NCBI GenBank assembly: GCA_026874595.1
Contig: CM049307.1
Coordinates: forward strand, 41,050,362-41,114,361
Reading direction: 5' to 3'
DNA: 64,000 nucleotides
Source of the DNA: Sipunculus nudus
Taxonomy: Eukaryota > Annelida > Sipuncula > Golfingiida > Sipunculidae
Shown here piece after piece: positions 23,424-34,183 of this stretch. Numbering within the stretch: position 1 is the first letter of the stretch; every line of letters begins with the position of its first letter. The translations under genes were made by a program, and so were the position numbers. The notes under the pieces were generated by a model, which saw only the letters and a program-made list of their open reading frames with translations, had not been told where the DNA came from and did not search any database.

Positions 23424-24648
23424 GTATCCCCAGACAATTAATCCCCTCCCCCTTTAAGAATAGCCCCCCCCCCCCCCCCCCCCCCCAATCTTCAGTAGCT
23501 TATACTGACACTTGGCAAGCGACCATGGTTTCTTCCATCAATCAACTTGAGAAATACGGTGAATCACTCTTGAGAAAAAGGGATCAATTTATACTTTAAA
23601 ATGGTAATGTAGGTGGCGCCACCTGTCTGATTACGAGAAAACACTCCAAGATGGATGTATACATGCCAAATTGCAGACCAACACATTGAACGACTCCTCA
23701 GATATGAGCAAATGTCACCTAAAACAAATGTACAGATGGAGGCCACGCGAAAAAAATGATTACAAGATGGAGGAGTCCAAGATCTATGGGTATGCACAAT
23801 TTTATCCCAATAGAGCTAATCACTCCAGAGAAAATGGCATTACTTTATTCTACGAAACGGGAGGGCATGTGGCGCCATGTGTCTGGTTTACGAGAAAACT
23901 TTCCAATGATGATGGACATGCCAAATTTAAGACCAATACCTTTAACCACTCCGGAGATGTGAGCAATTTTCACCCAAAGCACATGTGCAGATTGACGCCA
24001 CGGGAAAACGAATACATATGGCGCCACCAGTCTTGAGTACAAGATGGAGGAGGCAAAGATCTATGGATATACACAATTTCAGGCAAATGGGCAAATCACT
24101 CCTGAGAAAAGGGCATTAAGTTATTTTACAAAAAAGGGAAGAAAGTGGCGCCGCCTGTCTGGTTTACGAGAAAACTTTCAAAGATGGATGAACATGCTGA
24201 ATTTCAGACCAATACCTTAAACCACTCCCGAGATATTTTCATTAAAAGCAATCGTACGGATGGAGGCCATATAAAAACGACTGCAGATGGCGCAACCAGT
24301 CTTAAATATAAGATGGAGGTATCCAAGATCAATGGAGGTTCACAATTCCAGCCCAATCTGTCCATCTGTTTCACTTATAATGCTCACAGTACTGTCAAGT
24401 GGCAATGATGGGGTATAAAAAGGCGCGAAATCTTTCTTGAGATTTTTAGAAATTTTTAGGATTTTCCCCGAAAATGGACCTATTTAAGGTCAAGGTCACT
24501 CTCCTAGTAAAGGTCATGACTCCATTTTAAATAGGCTTCGTCCTCTCACTCATATCTGTGGTAAGGATCTGTGAAATATTTCTTGTGTTATCGCGGCGGC
24601 GGCGCGACCGTGCTTAAACCATACTATCTCGACTTTGTCTGGGGATAC
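23424..24648 (+). mobile_element. 1.2 kb non-autonomous element with GTATCCCCAGACA inverted ends
   Basis: The inverted 13-mer lies at 23424-23436 and 24636-24648. A C23 run follows the left end (23464-23486). The body is a tandem series of GGCGCCACC-centred modules (near 23612, 23867, 24019, 24145 and a weak one at 24286), with repeated GGTTTACGAGAAAACTTTC and CAAGATGGAGG blocks. A truncated inverted copy lies at 33425-33725. Frames such as 23671-24036 are by-products. Confidence 0.65.
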
Positions 24649-26306
24649 AGTTATATTTTGCCCTTCACACGGACACATGTTTGCCACAGGCCCAGCTTTG
24701 TTGGCTGGTTGTAAGACCTCATTGTGAACATGTATAACTTTTTTTGAGGAAGAGCACCATAGAATATATAAATCGTTTCGGTCACAAATGCTGCATTTAC
24801 CTTATATGATGCGTAAATCCAGAATCCAAGATTGTGGCATTACAAACTCAGCAAAAATGGGATGCTATAGATTATGTATCTATAATGTCTTATGAACTTT
24901 GACAAAGTTGAATCTCAATAATGGACATCAACGAATAGAGAAACAGCACGAACCTGCAGAACCGTTGTTGAAGGTTCCTCCAGGCACTGTTTCACCAAAG
25001 CAGTAATAACCTCATTCGTTCATCGGTTCCCTTATTCCACGCTTATACTAGGGGGGGGGGGGGGGGGCGGCAGTAGTTTTCTTGGCAGGGGTTACAAAGT
25101 ATATTTTCCACTTGTGATATGGTATATGGGTCCATGCAGGGCCTCGGAGAGTAAAATTTTAAGGCGGTACAAGAAGGTTCCCGGGCCCCCTCTCGCCCCA
25201 TAAAGTCCCGATTCAGCTATATATGGGCTCAAATATATATATATTACATTTAAGCCGAATCAATGTAAAACCTATGGAAAGGGTAACAAACAATGGACTT
25301 TAGGGCAGGGATGCCAGCGCAGAAATGCTTGTTTTTTATGCATTTTAGACCATGTACTATAGTATGTTCTAATGCCTTCTCCGCCATGATAAACTCAATA
25401 TATGTCATTAATTTAGGAACTCTATATACACATGAGTGCACGTGTATGAAAGTGATGAAAAAAATCTACCTGCATAGCAGGTGTATGATATACATGTGAT
25501 CAAAGGTTCCCAATCAATGTGTAATTTCGACATTTTCAAACAATTTATTTGGTCATATGAAGCTCTATTATTGCTAGCCGGGGCCCGATTGGACCCACTG
25601 GATTTAAACCTATATATACATATAGGATATACACAATTTAAGATAAACGAGATTTCCTGTTTTTGTTAATGCATTTTCTAGTACTTTTGTTATCTGCGGG
25701 GCCCGGATTAAATCGAAAACAATTGACAATATGTGTTTATATCCATCATGTATAATGTCTGTTGCCAAATATCTCAGGGACAGTTGCATGCTTCAGCATC
25801 TATTTCATAGGAATACTTATCATTCAACTTCTATGTGATTTTGCGCTGCAGGTGGCGCCAGCTGCATTTACCTACTTTCTGCAGCCCATACTGGCATTTT
25901 CCACTTTTTCCAAGATAAGTCAGAAAGTGTTAATATTATGGTTTTCATATTATAATTACCAATCCCTTATAGAGGAAAGGGGATTGAGTGTAAATTGTGT
26001 AAACTTGCTTTAAAAATGGTGTTTTTAACTAACTTCAGATTTGGACAATCCCCGCAAAAATGTGGTCACATGCATCATGTGTTTTTACCAATTTATTTCA
26101 AGGACAGCTGCATCCATAAACAGCATAGGCCTATTTTGTCCTACACGCGGCGTATTATCCTTTGTTCTACCTGTACGTTCAAATCTGCTTGCATCACAGG
26201 GTCATGAAAAGGGACCATGCAAGTGTATGGCAAAGAATTGGTGGATAGCCAAAAAAATTACACGCGTGACCTTCGACCGAGGAGGCGGGGCACGTTGGAC
26301 AAATCA
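24649..26306. other. Gene-poor DNA
   Basis: A G17 run lies at 25051-25067. A CAGGTGGCGCCAGCTG palindrome-like site at about 25849-25864 echoes the GGCGCCACC families. No gene is supported. Confidence 0.4.
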
Positions 26307-26449
26307 GTTATAGCCCAATGAAATGTAAAAGCAAGCCGTGAAATTTGCTTGACTTGTGTCAATCATGGCAGGCTCGCCTTAACTCGCCTGCCATGTGACA
26401 CAAGCCTCGCGAACCTCACGGCTTGCATTACATTTCATTGGGCTGTAAC
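26307..26449. mobile_element. 143-bp foldback element
   Basis: Nearly the whole segment is one imperfect inverted repeat. The left arm from GTTATAGCCCAATGAAATGT and the right arm ending ACATTTCATTGGGCTGTAAC pair over about 65 bp, with a loop of about 13 bp near 26374-26386. It is probably a foldback MITE. Confidence 0.75.
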
Positions 26450-26756
26450 CCATAGGCCTACTTACAGCAATATAGATAGTATATAACTGTTATTCAATTT
26501 ATTACAGCTGCAGGCGGCACCGCCGGTGTTAAAATATGTATTGTCTGCGGCCATAATGATCTCTGTTTTGGTCCGTCTATTTCATCAACCTGATTTTGAA
26601 TTAGGCTATCAAAATTTATTGGCGATTCTCTATTTTTTCTTTAAAAAAACCGAGTTTCATAATCAGGTACTTTGTGAATATATCCTTCATTTAATCGAGA
26701 ACAGGGGTATATTATACTTTATAAGGCCTGTAGGTTGATCATATAACTGCTGATAA

Positions 26757-26967
26757 CAGGGGGGATCCAGATTTAGGAAAAGGGGGGGGGGGTCCAAATC
26801 TGGAGGACTAATGAACATCCTAAAAAAAGGTCATCATGCAGGTCAAAAGGGGGGTCCAGGCCGCAAAATTTCGTCTAAAACCCTTTAAAAATGGTTGCTC
26901 CGGGTGAAAAAAAAAGGGGGGGGGGGTCTGGACCCCCTGAACCCCCCCCCCCCTGGATCCGCTTCTG
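26757..26967 (+). mobile_element. GGATCC-ended MITE, copy 2
   Basis: It starts CAGGGGGGATCCAG and ends TGGATCCGCTTCTG, and is homologous along its length to 11820-12037, including the internal poly-G and poly-C stretches. Confidence 0.75.
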
Positions 26968-28499
26968 GATAATATATGGTAAATGATTCCGTATTAAAAT
27001 TAAACCTATATGAAGTATGGGCCTATGCTCGTAGTAGCCGCCGACGTCGACGCAACAGGTTTCAGGTTTCTGTTGCGTCGCCGGCCCACCAAAGGGCTAA
27101 CTAGGGTTATAGCACGATACGATCTGTTACTCATAGAAAGAAAATTAAATAAAAATATTTCCTATGGTTTTAGCAAACCACTGTTCACATAATGTTGTAT
27201 GTTGGAAGGCCTGTAACAAAAAATAACCATTCTGGAAAGCATGAAGCACCTGTAACATCAACAACTGATAGTATTTGTCAAGAGAGAATTGAAGCATTAA
27301 CAGCCCCGGTAGACATCTTGCATTTGGTGACAGTCCTGTATAAGGCTTTAGGCCTGTGTACTATTATGTTCATATTTTAGCTTCCTTGGAGCAAAATAGG
27401 GCTGAGAACAGAACAGTAATGTTTTCTAGTGGTCAAATAAACAATACACATAGATGTACTGAATATTAATCAAAGGATATATGTTAAATTTCTCAGTTGT
27501 GTATGGAGCGTTATAATCACAGTTAACTACAGGTGCAATCTATGGACTCCACAATGCGCCAGTCACTGAAAAAAAGCAATTGAGGAGTTCATTCTTATTG
27601 GCTATGCTCGTAGGTGCTTACAATCCATGGATCCTTGCGCCTAGACCCAGTTGTGGCTCTGTTTACAACTGGGTCTACCTTGCGCCCTGCCCCATCATGC
27701 ATTTTATATGTCATTTATTACTAAAAAAATCAACAAGTTTTCACTCGAGTACTCAGTTGGCAATCGAATAATTGGACTGGTAAGCCTACTCTGGCGCATA
27801 TGTAATCTGGTCGTAATGCCAGAGGGTCGATATGACGCTACTCGAGTACTAGACTGGCATCCTCGAAAAGGACTCGAGTACTCGAAGGTCAATTTCATGA
27901 GTTCTATATGTATATGTAAAAAAAAGCTAATTCACTATTATGATTTGACAATTTCTGAAGTTTTCGTTCTTTTCCAGATTAACCCGTGTGAAAGTATAAC
28001 GATTCTAGCTATATATAGTGTGATAATTTCATTTGATGATATGGCTCGATAGGGTACAAGCACTTGAGTCATGATATCGGACTTAATAAGTAATGGGTAG
28101 AATAAAAAGTATGAATAATCGACCTTGCAGGCGTGTAGACTCCTAGCTTCAAGCACTGTTATAGGCCTGCAACAGCCTGACGCAATTTTCACAGCGGCTT
28201 TTATCAATTACGGATTATGGACCTTCAACACGTCCACGGGTGCTTCCCTTTGGATGTGGCGTTTGATCTTAGTTCAAACATGCAGCATTCGGCTAATCTC
28301 ATGTCTCCACAACAGAAAGATCAATTTGCATTCAATAGCTTTAGCGGGAGAACATACTAACTCAAAGGTAGTCCTCGGGTATAATGATCGAACCTCTCAG
28401 AAAATGACGTCACCAGGTAGACAGGTAGCCCACTTAAACGGAGATCAGATTTTGCAATCTTCACGCGAAAGCTTGATGTCCACTTGTTGACAGGGAGAG
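26968..28499. other. Intergenic DNA with two perfect hairpins
   Basis: An 11-bp stem with an 11-nt loop lies at 27048-27080, and a 13-bp stem with a 10-nt loop at 27642-27677. Three ACTCGAGTACT sites lie at 27743, 27840 and 27872. Frames here have no recognisable domains. Confidence 0.5.
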
Positions 28500-28880
28500 G
28501 AAGTATAGAAGTGAAACAGACTCGTGCTCAGCTCATGATGGTGCGTATGGATTTGCTGAACGTTTCTAGCGGTGGCTGAAAAAATGCTGTTGATCAGGGA
28601 GATGAGAGAAGCGCCCTTGGACGCCTGGCCTTGTATTGGAATACACGTTTATGGTATTAACTGGCGTCATCTTCGGCTCGCTACAGCGTAGTGTCGGTGT
28701 CATGGCAACCAGGAGGGGAGTGGATGCTCCTGAGAGCTGGCGTGTCTGCTACGTGTGAAAGCGGAGTTCATCATTTCTGGCAAATGTCAACAAGACCTGT
28801 TGGTTGTTACCTTATCACGTGCTGTCCAAGCAACTGCCCAGGAGGAAGAATGTTTTGTTCATAATGAAGTACTTTAGGGT
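28500..28880 (+). promoter_or_regulatory. Candidate promoter and noncoding first exon of the NWD1-like gene
   Basis: This block is more complex and richer in CpG than the AT-rich DNA around it and has no long open frame. It ends with AAGTACTTTAGG followed by a strong GTAAGT donor at 28881 that has no coding partner. The next acceptor with 5' UTR character is at 34031. Inside is an X-box-like inverted repeat, GGTGTCATGGCAAC, at 28696-28709, the kind of site bound by RFX factors. The link to the gene is inferred from order and strand only. Confidence 0.35.
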
Positions 28881-29480
28881 AAGTGGAACTGGAGTTCGCT
28901 CAGTGATATACAATATCAGTGTTATGTATAGTTAAAAATGTTTGTAAGCTCATATTCCTATTATTTGCCTTGGCGTAAGGCTGACTCGGAGAATTACACA
29001 TCGGGGACCCGGGATCCACAACCTCCTTTCAGTTATGAACCCATAACAAGCCTATTATATATGTACAATATCACTATAATCCATAAATATGGATATGAAA
29101 GTTTTGCATGTACCGTTGGAAACTTGTCTGTCGAATCGATACATACATAGGGATGTTAATCTAGATTTGTTCTTCCCATGGTTGGGAGTGGTGCCAATTA
29201 TAATGAGCTATTATTTAATGTATTGATTGTGACTGTGGTTCTGGGTGTAGTCTTGTTATGAATGCATGTCAAGCCAAAGGCTTGATTTAATTCTGCGTTG
29301 TTCACACCAACATATCAACTACTGCTATGTTGATCATCATGTGTATTTGTTCAAATGAATATTTCCGGGGTTAGATAGGCATTGACTTCTTTCTCGGGTA
29401 GCAAGTTGATAAAATTAACCTTCCCAGATTTGATTGTCACACATCAAAATTTATTCATTAGAATATCAAATTGTTCTCTA

Positions 29481-29548
<68 letters not shown>

Positions 29549-30494
29549 ATGTCCATTCCACCAAGCAGTCTGATAGATTTCTGCAGAGATAGTTTTCTGC
29601 TGAGTTTGCAAGGAATTATATTTGATCAATAGATAGTAGGTGCACATACCTTTTTATGCTCAGTTTTTCATGATCCTGTTATTTTAAATTCTTTGAACCA
29701 ATAAGTGAATTTTGGGGATTACAGCAAGTGTTATGTTGACATCAGATGATGGTATCCTTTAAACTGATTGTAAAAAAACGTAAAACAAAAAATTACTAAA
29801 GCAAGTTATTTTTTTTCACTCTTTTGTCATAAGAATAAAAACAGGGGAAAGCTGAAATTTTTAAAATGTGATTGCTTTAAGCCAGTCTTTTGCCTGGTAA
29901 TTCATAACTGTCTTGAACCATGGTGGCTATAGTGCCAGTGTATGAAATTCTATGGAGTTAGTTCCATTATCAGATGAAAGGTCTTCTTCCCCTCCTTAAG
30001 GCCTAGTTCTAACTTGATGTCTCAATATGACTTATCAAATCAGCCATGTTCTGAGTTGCATCCAAGCTGTTGTAAACATTGTTTTTCTCAATTTAACCTG
30101 CTCTGGGACCAGCTGATTTATAAAATGTAATTCCATAATGTTCTCTGAAATGTGGTATCTGTCAAATTTGGTTTTTCCAAAAAAAATTAATTAATTGTGT
30201 GAATCTTTTAAGATTGTGTTTAATTTTGTTATATAACTTCACATTAATATTTCGCAGCAATAAAATATTCAAAAGATTCAATATATAATGTGTGATAAAA
30301 TATTTTATGTTCTTAAAATATGTTTTTTTATATTTTTTATTGAGGAAAATTTTGTGTCAAGTAAAGTTAAAAAAGAAATATATTATATTTTTTTTATAAA
30401 ATTGACTATAAATTGATAGTTATTCAGGTACAAATCCCAATAAAAATCATTTCCAGAGATGGTAGCTGTGCTTTATTTGAATTAAGATCAGACA
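28881..30494. other. Probable 5' intron DNA with a TA/CA microsatellite
   Basis: (CA)n followed by (TA)n lies at 29481-29550. No exon is visible. It lies between the candidate first exon and the first coding exon of the NWD1-like gene. Confidence 0.4.
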
Positions 30495-30685
30495 CAAGAA
30501 GAGGATCCAGGTGGTCTGGACCCCCCACCCCCCTTTTCATCCCAAGCAACCGTTTTTCAAGGGTTTCAGACTTTGCGGCCTAGACCCCCCTTTTTCTGGA
30601 CCTGGGGACTTTCTTTTATTAGGTTTTTCATTAGTTCTCCTTGGTTGGATCCCCCCTTTTCCTAAATCCTGGATCCTCCCTTGAA
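30495..30685 (-). mobile_element. GGATCC-ended MITE, copy 3, inverted
   Basis: It has the same family ends as the copies at 11820 and 26757 but in opposite orientation (AGAGGATCCAGG at left, CCTGGATCCTCC at right). Confidence 0.65.
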
Positions 30686-31012
30686 CACATTCTGTAACTT
30701 AAAAATTCATGAGTTATTGTCCCTAGTCCATGTTAGGGACTTTCTGTTTTAGATTATCCCACTATTGAAACATCCCTATGTCACAAGTGGACTGTTCCTA
30801 CATGCATTTTTGGTTTCAGAGGATACTGTGAACAAGATAATCATTCCCTTGGTGCCAGTTGTTTTGTGAGCTAAGGCTTACATCAGCCATGGCAAAACTC
30901 TGGCCTCTTTACCTGTATTAAAACCTCCATCCTTGTAAACTAATTTTTACCTGCTCATAACAGACACATACACACACACATATATTCCTAAAAACATGAT
31001 AGTTGTCTTTAT

Positions 31013-31449
31013 TCACTTCACTAGGTTGACAATATTATATATTTCTTCTAAAGAATCTATTCTTGCTTGAATCATGACCACTGAATCTAGAGTCACATCT
31101 AGTTTTTCATTTCTGACGATTACCAACCTAACTGAAAAACTCTTTATATCCACTTTGCTGGGAATTCTCACAATGGGTGCCATTGATTTTGACATTACAT
31201 GGTAATTTGCTGGCAGATCTGTCATCTGGCTGCTAAGTTGTGCTGTTTAAGATGCTCATTAACCATGTTTATGATTGTAGAACTACTGTCAATTTCATAG
31301 TGGCCTTTTGCTTTGTGTCAGTATCACAGTATCCTGTGTCATGTTCTGGTAGTTTCCAAGGAAACGATCGACATCTTTAAAGGTCACCAGGTTTCTTTTG
31401 TCTGTCATTTTATATGGATGTCTCTGTTTAGCACCAAACCTTGAGGCTT
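31013..31449 (-). pseudogene. Unidentified decayed coding fragment
   Basis: Three minus-strand frames in succession give protein-like sequence of ordinary composition: a segment with KMTDKRNLVTFKDVDRFLGN, then EIDSSSTIINMVNEHLKQHN in a shifted frame, then a 70-codon segment beginning MTDLPANYHVMSKSMAPIVR and ending with a stop at 31013. The breaks are frameshifts without room for introns. I do not recognise the protein. It may be a processed pseudogene or a fragment of a mobile element. Confidence 0.45.
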
Positions 31450-31533
31450 AATATTTTTTTCCAGCTCACAACATGATTATTAATTAGGATATAATTTTAT
31501 TCTCTTGGAAATGCTTGTTGGTGTGGTTTATTA

Positions 31534-31870
31534 GGCCAAAATAAAAAAAAAGGTATGGTTCTCAGGCACTTTTTTTCAGAAATCAATGCGGGCGGGCGCT
31601 TTTTTTATTTTAAATTTTTTGGTATGTTTCGATAAAAATGTCAAATGATAAGGGAAAAACATGAAAATAACAGTTTTATTTTGCTAAATAAGTAAAAGCA
31701 CTACAAAACAAAGGAAATTGTATGGTTTTATCTTCTTGAAAGAAATGTCGGAGCGGCTGCAGCTCAAAATTGGAAAGTTTTTATTGAAAATCAAAATTAA
31801 AATTTTTGATGCGGGGGTTTAAAATTGCTGCGGGCAGTGCCTGAGAACCATACCTTTAATTTTTTTGGCC
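31534..31870 (+). mobile_element. TTAGGCC MITE, copy 1
   Basis: It is about 337 bp with near-perfect inverted ends (GGCCAAAATAAA... and GGTATGGTTCTCAGGCAC) and a TTA duplication on each side. It has no coding capacity. Copy 2 (inverted) is at 35979-36314 and copy 3 at about 62192-62530. Confidence 0.85.
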
Positions 31871-33424
31871 TTATTGTTCAGCTATTTCAAGCCTTGTGTT
31901 AGACTATAAACTACCAGGAAGTATCATACAATAGGTTGTAAAAAAGCTTTGAAACATTTGAAAATACTCAAACTTTTAAATATATATAATATTCAAATTC
32001 TGTATACCAGTAAGTCTATATAATTAGTGCTACTACAGATGTCCCCTATGGATTCATTTATGCAAAAGGCTGTCTCTCGTCACTGCCTCAGAAAAAAACA
32101 GTGTTTAGCAGGAGGATTTATGGTAGTACACACAAGAAGTTGGAAAAACGCAGATTCTTATTTTTATCAAAAAAAGCAGCACGTACTGGACACAGAATGG
32201 ATTTCTACACCATCAAGGCCACATGTGGAGGAAAATGCACTGAAAAGCAAGTGGAAGGTGTAATTATCCTGTAGGCCTATAAATCTTGGCAATCTTAGTG
32301 ATTCAGTACCTGGCAAAGTGTTCAAGGGGCCTATTCCAAAATAAGACATATATTAACTAAAGACAGTACCTTTAACCTTTTTAAAAATTAGACCAGGAAT
32401 AACCATTCTGTGTAGATATTAGGGAAATCTAGCTGAGTGCAATTCTCTGGCCCGATGTTAAAGTGCGATATGGCTGCTTCCAAAATTCCACTGTACCAAT
32501 CATCTAATTGTGCGCATTTATAGAATAATTATGGATGTTGAGCAACAGGAAAGCAGCCCATCAGCTCAATTATTCTCTAATTTATTCTACATTCTGATTA
32601 GCATTTTGAGTAATAATAGCAAGCAACAGAACCAAAAATGAAAAAATAAAAACTCTCTTCATCTCTGATAGTGTGAACTCTTCTGTAACCCAATGCTGAA
32701 GATACTGGAAAATCACTGCATGACCAACCAACAAAGAAACAGACAATGATCACAGTTGAAAAAATTATAATTGTTGCATAATGATATTTTGGATTTAAAA
32801 ATGTATGAATATTTTTGTAATCTGTTAAGTTGCTATTGGACAAACTCACCAATGAAACCAGGGCAATACAAAATACCTTCCCTCCTTTGCAGAGATATAA
32901 TGAAAGCTGTGATTTTCTGTTGTGTGAACTGTTCCTTGTGGTCCTTTTATGTTTAGTTGAAAATTCACTGTCCATCCAGTCAACAAACTGAACAAAGGGT
33001 AGAGAAGCAAACACTGGTAAAATCTTTGGTCCTTGACACAGTTAAGGGGAGTTAGAGTTTTGTGATACATTTATTCTCATTTGTTACTTGGTGTAAAACA
33101 GGATAATACTTTGTTCACCTGTACCTAAAAAAATTAACAATTAGAAAAAAAGCATGCAATTTTGGGATGTGAATCCTGCGGTGAAGATAGTGTTCAAAGT
33201 AGATGCCAAGGAATGTTAATTAAACTTGTGTTATTCCTTTGGACTTTTTAACTGAAAATCTTTGAAAAACAACCACAACATCATGGTATTGCTGTCCTTG
33301 ACTATAAACATATCAAACAACAAACCATCTAGCTCCCCCCCCCCCCCCCGCCATATATAGTGAAAATCACACAAAATCATATATATCTCAATAAGGGATG
33401 CATAGATTAATCCAAAAATCAAAC
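31871..33424. other. Noncoding, nothing firmly recognised
   Basis: Frames at 32027-32263 and 33014-32598 (reverse) lack domains and splice context. A C run lies near 33337-33350. It is part of the presumed 5' intron. Confidence 0.4.
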
Positions 33425-33725
33425 TGACTGAAGATCTTGGATAGCTTTTGTCTTCTGCAGAAGACAGGTGGACAGATTGGGCTGAAATTGTTCATGTCCA
33501 TTGATCTTGGATACCTCCGTCTTGTTTTCAAGACTGGTGGCACTATCTGCAATAGTTATTGTGTGGCGTCCATCCATACATTTGCTTTCAGTAAAAACAC
33601 CTTACATACGGAGTGGTTCAAGGTATTGGTATTGATCTGAAATTATTTGCTGCTGAAGATGGGGGGCCTATTCTTAAAGGGGGGGGGGGGTTAATTGTCT
33701 AAGGATACTTTGGCACCGCAGGTAC
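33425..33725 (-). mobile_element. Truncated inverted copy of the 23424-24648 element
   Basis: Read on the minus strand it gives GTATCCTTAGACAATTAACC, a C run, CTTTAAGAATAG, and later CCAAGATCAATGG and CAGCCCAATCTGTCCA, all matching blocks of 23424-24648. Only the two ends of the longer element are kept. Confidence 0.65.
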
Positions 33726-34031
33726 CATGAAATACCTAATTAAAAGATATATTGGTGAACCTGGCATGATCACGAGGAGAAATTTCCACATGTGCATATA
33801 ACTGTTAAATACTGGTAATCTTACTTTCTTGACTTTTAGTCAAATAATTGAGTTTTAAAATTACCTAACTTGAGTGAATTTTAGTATTCTAGTAGAGTTA
33901 AAATATAATTCGATCAGAATGATTTTGTGTTTCTGTCTAAATAATTTCTTTTATTGGTAATAAGTGTCCCACAGTTTTAATAGTTAAAGTACTCAAGTTT
34001 CAGGTTTAATGGTCTGTGATTTTTTTTGCAG

Positions 34032-34086
34032 CGTCACAGAGGACCTGACTGATAGGCAGTGCTGACTGGCTCCTGGAGCAGCTAAC
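34032..34086 (+). other. 5' UTR part of the first coding exon
   Basis: A strong acceptor, a T-run followed by GCAG, ends at 34031. The 55 bases between it and the ATG at 34087 contain no ATG. This implies at least one noncoding exon further upstream. The start context (AACATGG, with A at -3 and G at +4) is favourable. Confidence 0.55.
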
Positions 34087-34183
34087 ATGGAGGTGCACCC
34101 AGCAGTGCTGCAGGGAAAACTGAATGAGCTCCCTGAAGTAACAACTGGCATGCTTAAGCTTTACGTCTGCTCTACGGCATCAG
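34087..34183 (+). CDS. NWD1-like exon 1 (start codon)
   Basis: The exon codes for MEVHPAVLQGKLNELPEVTT and then GMLKLYVCSTAS, and leaves in phase 1 at a GTAAAT donor. The LYVCSTAS strand is the first beta strand of the DUF4062-like module, where relatives read (V/L)F(V/L)SST(F/A). This ATG is in frame, has a good context and sits about 20 residues before that strand, as expected for the family. The following 4.0 kb intron holds an inverted TTAGGCC MITE and no other recognisable exon. Confidence 0.72.

Noticed and set aside
32598..33014. A 138-codon minus-strand frame, the longest outside the confirmed exons
   Set aside because: Its composition is skewed to F, S, Y and I as expected from AT-rich DNA; it shows no motif and no splice sites, and has an overlapping frame on the plus strand.
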